A stretch of DNA of 64,000 nt from Acidobacteriota bacterium (GTDB lineage: Bacteria; Acidobacteriota; Terriglobia; Bryobacterales; Bryobacteraceae). Numbering within the stretch: the first letter of the stretch is position 1; the number at the start of each line of letters is the position of its first letter. Shown here in pieces: positions 17,467 through 27,486 of this stretch. The position numbers and the translations under genes were made by a program. Location of the stretch: assembly GCA_016185425.1 (NCBI GenBank), contig JACPNQ010000006.1, positions 186,001 through 250,000 of the forward strand. Reading direction: 5' to 3'. Under the pieces are notes generated by a model, which did not search any database, was not told the DNA's origin, and worked only from the letters and a program-made list of their open reading frames with translations.

Positions 17467-17535
17467 TGAGATAGCTTGAACAAAGTATACCGATTATGTT
17501 TTGGGGGCACGGGACCGCTATCCTCGGAGCTGAGC

Positions 17536-18267
17536 ATGCAAATTGCCGGGAAAGCCATCCTAATCACCGGAGGCGCGTCGGGCCTCGGCGCCGCCACTGC
17601 CGCTGCGCTCTCGGCCGGCGGCGCAACGCCGGTCATTCTTGATCTCCAATCGGCCCCAGAACCCGCCGTTACCGGCAGCGTGACAAGTGCGGCCGACGTG
17701 AGCCGCGCGATCGCTCTCGCAGCCGCGCACGGTGGCCTCGCCGGCGTCATTCACTGTGCGGGCATGGGTGCCGCGCAGCGCACTGTCGGCAAAGAGGGCC
17801 CCCTTCCCCTGGAAGTGTTCGAAAAGGTGGTACATGTCAATCTCATCGGCGCCTTCAACATCGTCCGCCTCGCCGCCGCCGCGCTCATGAACAACGAGCC
17901 CAACGAGGACGGTGAACGCGGTGTGATTGTTCTGACCTCCTCCATCGCCGCATTTGATGGCCAGATCGGCCAGGCCGCCTACTCCGCCTCGAAAGCCGGC
18001 ATCGCCGGGATGACGCTTCCACTGGCCCGTGAATTCGCCCGCAGCGGTATCCGCGTCGTCTCCATTGCGCCAGGCCTGTTCGATACGCCCCTCCTGGCCG
18101 GACTTCCTCCGCAGGTGAAACAGGAACTCGGAGCGACGGTCCCATTCCCCAATCGCCTCGGGCGTCCCGAGGAATATGCCTGCCTCGCCCTCGCCATCTT
18201 TGCCAATCCGATGCTTAATGGGGAGACCATCCGCCTCGACGGCGCTCTGCGCATGCCGCCACGCTAG
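17536..18267 (+). CDS. 3-hydroxyacyl-CoA dehydrogenase type 2 (HSD10-like SDR)
   Basis: This encodes 243 aa from ATG 17536. SDR motifs: I-T-G-G-A-S-G-L-G (cofactor), H-C-A-G-M-G (NNAG equivalent), [21 protein letters not shown] with the catalytic Ser, Tyr and Lys. The F-D-G-Q-x-G-Q-A-A-Y segment, the [11 protein letters not shown] turn and the F-P-x-R-L-G-x-P-E-E-Y segment are typical of the HSD17B10/3-hydroxy-2-methylbutyryl-CoA dehydrogenase group, which oxidises beta-hydroxyacyl-CoA in isoleucine or fatty acid breakdown. It is divergent from modB and stands alone. Confidence 0.82.
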   Translation: MQIAGKAILITGGASGLGAATAAALSAGGATPVILDLQSAPEPAVTGSVTSAADVSRAIALAAAHGGLAGVIHCAGMGAAQRTVGKEGPLPLEVFEKVVHVNLIGAFNIVRLAAAALMNNEPNEDGERGVIVLTSSIAAFDGQIGQAAYSASKAGIAGMTLPLAREFARSGIRVVSIAPGLFDTPLLAGLPPQVKQELGATVPFPNRLGRPEEYACLALAIFANPMLNGETIRLDGALRMPPR

Positions 18268-18415
18268 ATCGATCGGGAACGGTCCCCCGGAGCTCGAATC
18301 TTATCGATAATCAGCGGGTTGCGGTTCAGACCCAATGTCCTTGTTGCAACTGTGTTATCCTGAATACTGAAAAAAAGCGATTAAGGAAAGACTAAGGAGT
18401 ATCCACAGCACCCCC

Positions 18416-18685
18416 ATGGCCCTGGCAGTTGAGTCGAAGCAGAATATTATTTCGAAGTATCGGATCAATAAGAACGATTGTGGTTCGCCAGAGGTGCAGG
18501 TAGCGCTCTTGAGCCAGCGTATCACTCAGCTCACTGAGCATTTTAAGTCCCACAAGAAGGACTTCGGTTCCCGCCGTGGTTTGTTGACCATGGTGGCGCG
18601 CCGCCGCCGCCTTTTGGACTACCTCAAGAGTACGAGCCCTGAACGCTATCAGGCTCTCATCTCTTCCATCGGTATTCGCCGCTAG
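18416..18685 (+). CDS. rpsO: 30S ribosomal protein S15
   Basis: This encodes 89 aa, the exact family length. It has the [14 protein letters not shown] segment, the [12 protein letters not shown] 16S-binding loop and the [10 protein letters not shown] helix. The GGAG at 18393-18396 is about 19 bases from the ATG, further than usual, so translation may depend on leader structure, as in the known autoregulation of S15 in other bacteria. It is followed by pnp, the classical rpsO-pnp pair. Confidence 0.95.
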   Translation: MALAVESKQNIISKYRINKNDCGSPEVQVALLSQRITQLTEHFKSHKKDFGSRRGLLTMVARRRRLLDYLKSTSPERYQALISSIGIRR

Positions 18686-18727
18686 TGGACCCTCGAACGG
18701 TACGGTTTCTCGTATAGACCCGGAAAC

Positions 18728-18804
18728 TCCGCTCCGATGAGCGGACACAGCCTAGTAAAAGCACTCCCGTCTCCTTGATTCCCGTCCGCGCCGGACAGCG
18801 CGGA
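18728..18804 (+). promoter_or_regulatory. Two hairpins in the rpsO-pnp intergenic region
   Basis: Two perfect 7-bp stems lie before pnp: TCCGCTC(CGAT)GAGCGGA at 18728-18745 and TCCGCGC(CGGACA)GCGCGGA at 18785-18804. Neither has a T-tract, so they are not simple terminators. In E. coli an rpsO-pnp intergenic hairpin is cut by RNase III and lets PNPase repress its own mRNA; these could serve that role (inference from context). Confidence 0.5.
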
Positions 18805-18828
18805 GAATTCAAGATTCAAGGAAATCAC

Positions 18829-20934
<2,106 letters not shown>

Positions 20935-20953
20935 CCGGACTTCCTCCGAAAGG

Positions 20954-20995
20954 AAACGCCGCCGCGGTCCGCAGGGACCTCGGCGGCGTTTTTCT
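20954..20995 (+). terminator. Rho-independent terminator after pnp
   Basis: An 11-bp stem (20954-20964 with 20981-20991), extended inside by a 5-bp GGTCC/GGACC stem around a GCAG loop, ends in TTTTTC. It lies 20 bases after the pnp stop and before the convergent beta-helix gene. This is the clearest terminator in the window. Confidence 0.88.
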
Positions 20996-21011
20996 TTGGA
21001 ACTCCGTGCGC

Positions 21012-22928
21012 CTACCGTATCCGCAGTGTCAGCACGTTCGAATATGCTGACAGCGCCGCCGAATTGATCGCTCGCACGCGGAACGAGACGTTCCCGTTTG
21101 GTGCAGCCGTACTCAGAGCCGTTCCCGTCACCGTGCTCAGCAAAGTCCACGAGCCGTTCTTGATCCGGCGCTCCACCGCGTAAGATGTCGCGCCCGCTAC
21201 TGCAGTCCAGCTTAAGCTCACGTTCGCCCCGCTCGCCGATCCGCTCAACACCGGCGCCGCCAGCGGATTCACGGTAATTGTTTGCGTTGCCGAGGATGTT
21301 GCTCCCCCATTGTCGGTAACCCGTAGCAGCGCGATGTAACTTCCCACTGCGTTGTAGGTATGCGCAACCATCACCCCAGACCCTGTTCCTCCGTCGCCGA
21401 ACTCCCACGCATACGCCGTTATCGTACCGTCAGGATCGGACGAACCCGAAGCGGAGAAATCCACCGTCAGTGGAATGGTCCCGGAAGTGGGAGTACCCGT
21501 GAACGATACCACCGGAGGCTGATTCCCGCCGCCCGAACCAAACTCGAATGCCCCGATGTCCAGCACGCCATTGACCGGACGCGGCTCTATTCCCTGTTGC
21601 TTTACGTACTGCTGGGTCACATCGTTCGCCGGAAGCGCCGCCGGATTCAGGTTCCCGCCCGCATTGACGCAGGCCGAACTGCCGGACAACCGGTAATCCT
21701 CGCCCGTCTCATCCACGAAGCCCGGCGATGTGCCGGTCACCATCGTCCCATCGTTGTTTACCGTTCCGGTAAATGAGCCGAAACTCGTCACCCATCCCGG
21801 CTTGATCCAGTTGTGGCTTAAGTTGAATACGCCCGAATCGTCCGCCAGCGAAACGGTCGATCCCGCCGCGGTTGAGTAGAACAGGTTGTTTCGCGCGTCG
21901 ATGGTCTCCTCATTCGTCGATGCCCTGAATAGCGTGGTGCGGTCCGTTCGCAAAGAAATGACGGTGTTGTTGTAGAAGTACAGCGTTCCCTTGCGATACG
22001 TGGCAGTGGCGCCGCTGTCCCCACCGTAGTGAAGGATTTGCCGGTTTCCCGCACCGGCGGGCTCGCGCAGTACGTTACCGTAAACAAACGCGGCGCGGTA
22101 ACTTGGGTCGGCGCGGATGATCGAGGAGTCCTCTCCATCCACCAGATCGAGTTGGCGATTACCGCCATCGATCCAGTTGTATCGAATGACTGTCCCCGCC
22201 GAGCGGTCCTTTAGATTATTCCCGCCCGCCCCCGCGATCAACGGCCCTAGCCAATTGCGCTCAAATCGTATCCCGACTGCGGCCGTATAGATATTGTGCT
22301 CGTAGATACTCCCGGAGTTCCCGCCGTCATAAATCCTGTTGCCCTCAACCACAATGTCGCGGGAGACCGCCGCATCGGATGACGCAACGAAAAACCCGTT
22401 GCCCGAGTCATGCAGGATATTATTGCGAATCGTGCAGTTCTCGCACTTTTCGACGTAGATCGTCGACGCATTGGCTGCGTACGCGGCTGCGGCGCCGTTG
22501 CGATCGGTAAAGCTGTAGGAGGGGCGGGCGCCGCGAATCTCCAGATTCTCGACGACAATATAGCGCGGCATCGTATCCGGTGGAGTATTCGCGCCACCGA
22601 TCTTCACAATCCCGCGACTCTCGCTCCAATAGTTCTGGCCTGGTGCGGTAACGGCGTCGATCCCTTCTATAATCGGCAATTCCCCCGCCGGACCTGGCAC
22701 CCCCGTGATGGAGATGGGAGCCGCGGCGGTCCCCTGCCGGCAAATTACAAACTTCTCTTTGTACGGCGTAGACCGATAGTAAATACGAACCGTATCTCCC
22801 GGCTGCAAGGTCGAGAGAGGAGCTGCTCCGATAGAGGCGTAGGTCCTGCCGGGACCGACCTCATAAGTGGCGCCGTCAGCAATCCCGGCGGCGGCCATGG
22901 CTAAAAACATCCCAAGCCAGTGCTTCAT
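21012..22928 (-). CDS. Secreted parallel beta-helix protein with PKD and fibronectin-III-like domains
   Basis: This encodes 638 aa. The start at ATG 22928 has a perfect GGAGG RBS. Signal peptide is about 1-20 (M-K-H-W-L-G-M-F-L-A). Residues about 20-450 show right-handed parallel beta-helix features: short strands with Asn/Gly turns such as I-V-V-E-N-L-E-I-R-G, C-T-I-R-N-N-I-L-H-D-S-G and D-I-V-V-E-G-N-R-I-Y-D. A PKD domain follows (W-E-F-G-D-G and V-A-H-T-Y motifs), then an FN3-like domain (S-L-S-W-T-A-V-A-G-A-T-S-Y). Relatives are polysaccharide lyases or surface adhesins; no lyase active site can be recognised. Likely extracellular and carbohydrate-related. Confidence 0.75.
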   Translation of the reverse strand: MKHWLGMFLAMAAAGIADGATYEVGPGRTYASIGAAPLSTLQPGDTVRIYYRSTPYKEKFVICRQGTAAAPISITGVPGPAGELPIIEGIDAVTAPGQNYWSESRGIVKIGGANTPPDTMPRYIVVENLEIRGARPSYSFTDRNGAAAAYAANASTIYVEKCENCTIRNNILHDSGNGFFVASSDAAVSRDIVVEGNRIYDGGNSGSIYEHNIYTAAVGIRFERNWLGPLIAGAGGNNLKDRSAGTVIRYNWIDGGNRQLDLVDGEDSSIIRADPSYRAAFVYGNVLREPAGAGNRQILHYGGDSGATATYRKGTLYFYNNTVISLRTDRTTLFRASTNEETIDARNNLFYSTAAGSTVSLADDSGVFNLSHNWIKPGWVTSFGSFTGTVNNDGTMVTGTSPGFVDETGEDYRLSGSSACVNAGGNLNPAALPANDVTQQYVKQQGIEPRPVNGVLDIGAFEFGSGGGNQPPVVSFTGTPTSGTIPLTVDFSASGSSDPDGTITAYAWEFGDGGTGSGVMVAHTYNAVGSYIALLRVTDNGGATSSATQTITVNPLAAPVLSGSASGANVSLSWTAVAGATSYAVERRIKNGSWTLLSTVTGTALSTAAPNGNVSFRVRAINSAALSAYSNVLTLRIR

Positions 22929-23018
22929 GGTGCCTCCTGCACTTCCAGCGAGTATATGGGCCTGTAGCGCTCCGGCGCAATCGGGACAAGTACTTATGCA
23001 CGCTCTCATGTGCTCCTC

Positions 23019-23047
23019 TTGACACGCCCCCATCCTCACGCTATATT
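23019..23047 (+). promoter_or_regulatory. Near-consensus promoter of the arsR operon
   Basis: A perfect -35 TTGACA (23019-23024), a 17-base spacer and a -10 TATATT (23042-23047) point at the arsR-like gene. The expected transcription start, about 23054, falls inside the first operator repeat, so a bound repressor would block initiation. Confidence 0.8.
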
Positions 23048-23076
23048 TAACAACGTTGTTATTTAACAACATTGTT
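23045..23076 (+). promoter_or_regulatory. Tandem palindromic operator abutting the arsR start codon
   Basis: Two adjacent 16-base copies of ATTTAACAAC-G/A-TTGTT (23045-23060 and 23061-23076) differ at one base. Each contains a palindrome (AACAACGTTGTT is perfect; AACAACATTGTT has one mismatch). The second copy ends directly at the ATG at 23077. This is the expected kind of site for autoregulation by the ArsR-like protein. Confidence 0.72.
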
Positions 23077-23433
23077 ATGCGGCCAGACTCCCTCACCACC
23101 ACCTTCGCAGCCCTCGCCGACCCCACCCGTCGCGCCATCCTCGCCCGGCTCGCCTCCGGCGAGGCCTCCGTCACCGAGCTCGCCCAGCCCTTCGCAATCA
23201 GCATGCCCGCCATCTCACGGCACTTGAAGGTGCTCGAACACGCCGGGCTCATCGACCGCGGCCGCGAAGCCCAATGGCGCCCCTGCCGCCTCCAAGCTCA
23301 ACCCCTGAAAGAGGCCGCCGGATGGATGGAACACTACCGCCGACTCTGGGATCAGCGCCTCGACCGCCTCGACGCATTCCTCAAAGAAATGGACAAAGCG
23401 GAAAGGAGGAGCCGTGCCCGAAAAAGGAAATAA
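23077..23433 (+). CDS. ArsR/SmtB-type winged-helix transcriptional regulator
   Basis: This encodes 118 aa. The helix-turn-helix reads L-A-D-P-T-R-R-A-I-L-A-R-L at about 10-22 and V-T-E-L-A-Q-P-F-A-I-S-M-P-A-I-S-R-H-L-K-V-L at about 31-52. There is no Cys-x-Cys metal site, so it belongs to the metal-free subgroup that commonly precedes SRPBCC/AHSA1 genes. The start at ATG 23077 has no RBS; the leader would be about 23 nt, entirely operator sequence. It overlaps the SRPBCC gene by 20 bases. Probable role: autorepressor of this operon including the ADOP permease. Confidence 0.85.
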   Translation: MRPDSLTTTFAALADPTRRAILARLASGEASVTELAQPFAISMPAISRHLKVLEHAGLIDRGREAQWRPCRLQAQPLKEAAGWMEHYRRLWDQRLDRLDAFLKEMDKAERRSRARKRK

Positions 23434-23905
23434 CGATATCCTGATCACCCGCGTGTACGACTTTCCTCGTGAACTCGTCTTCCGCGCCTGGACGGATCCC
23501 GAGCTCTTATCCCGCTGGTATGCCCCGGACGGCTGCACCGTCGAATTCTTTGACTTCGACTTTCGGGAAGGCGGCACATTCCGAAGCTGCATCCGCAATC
23601 CAGCCCACCACGACTGCCTGTGCATAAGCCAATTCGTCGAGATCACAGTCCCGGAAAGGCTTGCCTACACGCTCTCCTTCGCGGACCGCCAAGGGAATCG
23701 GATCGAACCCGCCGCGGCCGGAGCCGACCTCGATTGGCCCCGGCAAACCGTAGTGACTATCACCTTCGCCGAAACCGCCGGCAAGACGACCGTCACCCTC
23801 CATCAAACCGTAGATGCGACACTGGCAATACGAACCGGCGCCTACCCAAGCTGGTTGCGGATGCTGGATCGGCTGTCCACCGAACTGGCGAAGGAATACC
23901 AATGA
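23414..23905 (+). CDS. SRPBCC (AHSA1/START-like) domain protein
   Basis: This encodes 163 aa from GTG 23414 with GGAGG just upstream. It begins I-L-I-T-R-V-Y-D-F-P-R-E-L-V-F-R-A-W-T-D-P-E-L-L-style sequence and has W-Y-A-P-D-G-C, G-G-T-F-R, P-E-R-L-A-Y-T and V-T-I-T-F-A-E motifs of the AHSA1 subgroup, a helix-grip fold with a hydrophobic ligand pocket. A His/Cys-rich loop (P-A-H-H-D-C-L-C) is unusual. Such proteins are often partners of the ArsR-like regulator next to them, possibly as ligand sensors. The stop overlaps the permease start (ATGA). Confidence 0.83.
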   Translation: MPEKGNNDILITRVYDFPRELVFRAWTDPELLSRWYAPDGCTVEFFDFDFREGGTFRSCIRNPAHHDCLCISQFVEITVPERLAYTLSFADRQGNRIEPAAAGADLDWPRQTVVTITFAETAGKTTVTLHQTVDATLAIRTGAYPSWLRMLDRLSTELAKEYQ

Positions 23906-26349
23906 AGAACGACCTCAAATTTGCGATCCGTTCCCTGTGGCGTGCGAAAGGCCTGGCGCTGACAGTCGTGCTCACTCTCGCGCTCGGTATTGGCGCTAAC
24001 ACAGCCATCTTCACCCTCGTCCGCGGTGTACTCCTGCGTCCGTTGACCAACCGTGGCGAGGAGCGGCTGATCTACGTCCATCAAAGCGCCCGCGGAATGG
24101 GCGCCGAGAACATGCCATTTTCAGTCCCGGAAATCCAGGACCTCCGCGCGCGCGTGAAATCAATGAGCGCGTTCGGGGAATTCTCCACCATCGGATTCAC
24201 GATGGTCGGTCTCGGCGAACCGCGCGAAGTGCGTGCGGGCGTTGTCGACGGAGGCTTTTTCGAAGTGATGGGGCTGCGGCCGGCGCTTGGCCGCCTGCTC
24301 GATCAGCGCGACGATGGGCCTAACGCCACCGGCGCCTGCGTCCTGACCAACCGCTTCTGGGTAACCCAAATGAAGAGCGACCCATCTGTCCTCGGCAAGG
24401 TCGTGCGCCTCGGTACGCGTACGGCGACTGTCGTCGGCGTCATGGAACCCGCGGTGCCTTATCCCGCCGAAACGGAAATTATCGCAAACGTCGTGACAAG
24501 CCCCCACCACCTCTCGGCGACGATGGTCACAGGCCGCGTTCACCGCATGACGGAGCTATTCGGAAGGCTTGCCCCCGGCGCCGACCTCGCATCCGCGGAA
24601 GCCGAGCTCCGCGCCGTTCACGGAGCGATGGTGAAAGAACACCCCGAAGCGTATACGCCCAAGGCAGATTTTCGCATCGACGCCCGCCTGCTGCGCGACC
24701 AGATCACTGCGCGCGCGCGAACGGTGCTGCTCGTCCTGCTCGGCGCCTCCATCCTGGTGTTCGTCATCGCGTGTTCGAATGTCGCGAATCTGATCCTCGC
24801 CCGAACCGTGCGCCGGGAAGGCGAACTCGCCGTCCGCTCCGCCTTGGGTGCAAGTACCGGTGCACTGCGCCGGACGCTGCTTGCCGAAAGTCTGCTCTTG
24901 TGCGGAGCGGGGGCGGCCCTCGGCGTTCTCATCGCCGGTCCGATGGTGACGATCTTGGCCCGGTATGCCGCGCGCTTCTCCGTCCGCGCGCTCGACCTGA
25001 CGATGGATGTGAGCATGCTCTGGGTCGGCGTTGCCCTGGCGCTAATCGCCGCCGTGACGCTTGCCTACGTACCGCGCCTGCCTTCCGCGGATGCTTCGCG
25101 CGGATCGGGATTATCGAGCGGCAATATCCGGATCACAGGCAGCGCCAATCGCCGATTGCGCGCCTTCGCCGTGGTACAAATCGCTGCTTCCTTCGTGCTC
25201 CTCGCCGGTGCGGTGATGCTGGTTAAGACACTAATCGCCCTGCAGACCGCGCCCGTCGGATTCGACACAGCCCGCGTAATGACATTCAAAGTTCCAATAA
25301 TGGCGTACGGAAAGACGCCGGAGCAGGTGCGCGAGTTCTACCAGGAGACGATGCGGCAAACGTCGGTGCTTCCGGGTGTCGACAAGGTCGCCGTCGGCGT
25401 CTTCATGCCCTGGCGCGATGGCGGGAAATTCGGGCCGGGCTTCGAGTTCACAGCGGAAGGACGTGTCGTCGCTCCGGGCGAAGAGGACCCGCGTGCCCGG
25501 TTCCGCACCGTCTCCCCGGGCTACTTCGGAACCCTCGGGATTCCGATTATCGCCGGCCGCGATTTCAATGACGGGGACCGGAAGGGCGGCGAGCACGTGG
25601 TGATCATCAGCCAGAGCATCGCGCAGCGCATGTTCCCTAACCAGGAAGCTGTGAACCGTCATCTCCAGTGGACGGACCCAGTGATGAAGTTCGTCGAGAT
25701 CAGTACCGCGCCGCGGCGCATCGTCGGCGTGGCCGCCGATATCGACGACGAGAACGTGGTCCGCGGTGCTTCGATGACCGTCTACCATCCTTTGACACAG
25801 GAAGTGCTTTGGGCCGGTAATCTGTTTGTCCGGACGCAGGGCGATCCCTACGCGCTAACGTCGCCCGTTACACGTACTATTCGAGGACTTTCCCCGGACC
25901 AGCCTGTGGAACGTCCGGCCACGCTCGAAGATATACGCGCCGAAGTTCTTTCGCCGGACCGGCTCAACACGATCGTTTTCGGCGGTTTCGCCGCAGTTGC
26001 TTTAGCCATTGCCATCGTCGGCGTCGCCGGCGTTTTGGCTTTCTCTGTCACCGGCCGCACACGCGAATTCGGTATCCGCCTGGCGATCGGATCGCGGCCG
26101 TCGCACTTGCTCCTGAGCGTGCTCGGGCAGGGTGCGGTAATCGCGACGGCAGGGATCGTAGCGGGAGCCGCCGGCGGCTACGCGCTGGCCCAGCTTGCCG
26201 GCAGTTACATCCAAGGAATGCGGATGCCGGGGGCGGCTCCCGTTGCGGGCTCGGCGGTGGTGTTGGTCGTGGCGGCGCTTATTGCCTCGCTCGTGCCGGC
26301 TGCCCGTGCCGCACGAGTGGATGTCATGCAGGCGCTGCGCTCGGATTGA
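23902..26349 (+). CDS. ADOP-type duplicated FtsX/MacB-like ABC permease
   Basis: This encodes 815 aa from ATG 23902, overlapping the previous stop. It has two FtsX-MacB units: TM1 (about 20-42, T-L-A-L-G-I-G-A-N-T-A-I-F), periplasmic MacB-PCD domain, three TM helices with V-R-S-A-L-G-A-S-T-G-A-L-R, a second TM1 (about 415-440), second periplasmic domain and final TM helices with F-G-I-R-L-A-I-G-S-R. It ends R-V-D-V-M-Q-A-L-R. This matches the acidobacterial duplicated orphan permeases, which have no adjacent ATPase gene; none is found here either. Role is unknown, perhaps efflux or signalling. The usual PadR partner is replaced by ArsR plus SRPBCC. Confidence 0.87.
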   Translation: MKNDLKFAIRSLWRAKGLALTVVLTLALGIGANTAIFTLVRGVLLRPLTNRGEERLIYVHQSARGMGAENMPFSVPEIQDLRARVKSMSAFGEFSTIGFTMVGLGEPREVRAGVVDGGFFEVMGLRPALGRLLDQRDDGPNATGACVLTNRFWVTQMKSDPSVLGKVVRLGTRTATVVGVMEPAVPYPAETEIIANVVTSPHHLSATMVTGRVHRMTELFGRLAPGADLASAEAELRAVHGAMVKEHPEAYTPKADFRIDARLLRDQITARARTVLLVLLGASILVFVIACSNVANLILARTVRREGELAVRSALGASTGALRRTLLAESLLLCGAGAALGVLIAGPMVTILARYAARFSVRALDLTMDVSMLWVGVALALIAAVTLAYVPRLPSADASRGSGLSSGNIRITGSANRRLRAFAVVQIAASFVLLAGAVMLVKTLIALQTAPVGFDTARVMTFKVPIMAYGKTPEQVREFYQETMRQTSVLPGVDKVAVGVFMPWRDGGKFGPGFEFTAEGRVVAPGEEDPRARFRTVSPGYFGTLGIPIIAGRDFNDGDRKGGEHVVIISQSIAQRMFPNQEAVNRHLQWTDPVMKFVEISTAPRRIVGVAADIDDENVVRGASMTVYHPLTQEVLWAGNLFVRTQGDPYALTSPVTRTIRGLSPDQPVERPATLEDIRAEVLSPDRLNTIVFGGFAAVALAIAIVGVAGVLAFSVTGRTREFGIRLAIGSRPSHLLLSVLGQGAVIATAGIVAGAAGGYALAQLAGSYIQGMRMPGAAPVAGSAVVLVVAALIASLVPAARAARVDVMQALRSD

Positions 26350-26354
26350 ACGGC

Positions 26355-27419
26355 TTATCGCAATCGTTCCGGCCGGTCCGTCAGTGGTAACACGCCATGA
26401 TGGCCCTTCCGGAAGATCAGTTCATAGTTGGAGTCACTACCCATGAAGAATCTCGCCCGCGCGCCGGCGTCTTTGTCGGTGTCTCCGGCGTCGATGCCGA
26501 CCGCCAACGGATACCATCCGCCGCCCTGCAGCAGGCGCTCCGGTTCGGACCATGCCTTAGGATTCTCCAGGCTCGAGGCAAAGGATACGAATATTCCTTC
26601 TGCCGGCCAGCCCGGATCGCAGCATGCGTGGTTCAGTAGCATGACATACTCGCCCAACTCGCGATTGTAGTGGACCGCCGGCCCCCACATCGCGTCCGTG
26701 TGTTCACTTTCCCACGGTGTCTTCACCGCGAAGATAGGAGTAACTTTGCCGTTGAGTCCTTCGGATTCCCAACCATCGTTGTAGAACTTGAAAACCCGTC
26801 CCGCAGGCGCGTCGCGGTCCCCGAACGCCATGCGGGCTATTGCGACGCCTTGTTCGGTGGCCGGACCGCCATACACGGAAAAGAGGAAATAAAAATACTT
26901 CTTCTCCCGGTCCAAAATCACCGAAAAGTCGCCGTGGCCTCCGGCGAAGTAGCCGTTCCTCGTAGCGCAATTCGGCTCATACCCATCCGTAAGTACAAAT
27001 CCCAGATCCGTGAACGTTCTTCCGTTGTCCTTCGAGACAACTGCGCCGATTACCGGCACGCCAATATACCGATCGGCGTCCATCGGACAGTAATTGTAGA
27101 TCTCGTGGTGATACCAGCCGTAGACGGTGCCATCCTCGTCCCGGTAAGTGGCTTCCATCCACCACGGCGAAACGTCGGAATTCAGTAAGTAGGTCGGCCG
27201 GGCATATCGCATCGACCCTAGCTCCACTCCCTCGCTCCGGAGCGGCAGGCCATCGGAATTATAGACGTACCGGGTACCGTTGGACCAATGGATCGGGCTG
27301 TTGGAATCCGCCACTCCTGGAAAGTAGACCGGCTCCGCGGGCACGATTCTCAATTTTTGCGCGGGCAGCACAGTCGCCAATATACCCATCGCCAGTCCAA
27401 GACGTAAAAGCATCTTCAT
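26355..27419 (-). CDS. Secreted protein with beta-propeller (glycosidase-like) features, function unknown
   Basis: This encodes 354 aa from ATG 27419. The signal peptide is about 1-20 (L-G-L-A-M-G-I-L-A-T-V-L-P-A-Q). The mature part has blade-like repeats with an aromatic core: W-W-M-E-A-T-Y-R-D-E-D-G, W-Y-H-H-E, S-K-D-N-G-R-T-F-T-D-L-G, D-A-M-W-G-P-A-V-H-Y-N and F-V-S-F-A-S-S-L-E-N-P. These recall DUF4185 and five-bladed propellers of the GH43/GH32 type, but I cannot assign catalytic acids. It is divergent from a symporter-sulfatase operon by 67 bases, so it may take part in glycan use. Confidence 0.65.
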   Translation of the reverse strand: MKMLLRLGLAMGILATVLPAQKLRIVPAEPVYFPGVADSNSPIHWSNGTRYVYNSDGLPLRSEGVELGSMRYARPTYLLNSDVSPWWMEATYRDEDGTVYGWYHHEIYNYCPMDADRYIGVPVIGAVVSKDNGRTFTDLGFVLTDGYEPNCATRNGYFAGGHGDFSVILDREKKYFYFLFSVYGGPATEQGVAIARMAFGDRDAPAGRVFKFYNDGWESEGLNGKVTPIFAVKTPWESEHTDAMWGPAVHYNRELGEYVMLLNHACCDPGWPAEGIFVSFASSLENPKAWSEPERLLQGGGWYPLAVGIDAGDTDKDAGARARFFMGSDSNYELIFRKGHHGVLPLTDRPERLR

Positions 27420-27453
27420 GTTAAATGCATCTCGCGCCCAAAAAGTTACGCTA

Positions 27454-27459
27454 TATAAT
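27454..27459 (+). promoter_or_regulatory. Consensus -10 box for the symporter operon
   Basis: A perfect TATAAT lies 28 bases before the symporter ATG in the short divergent intergenic region. No good -35 is seen at 16-18 bases upstream, so it may need an activator. AAGG at 27474-27477 is the probable RBS. Confidence 0.42.
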
Positions 27460-27486
27460 TCATTAGCTTCCCTAAGGTGTTTACCC

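Noticed and set aside
18268..18415. rpsO promoter
   Set aside because: Several TTG and TAT-like words are present but none has acceptable -35/-10 spacing, so no promoter is called.
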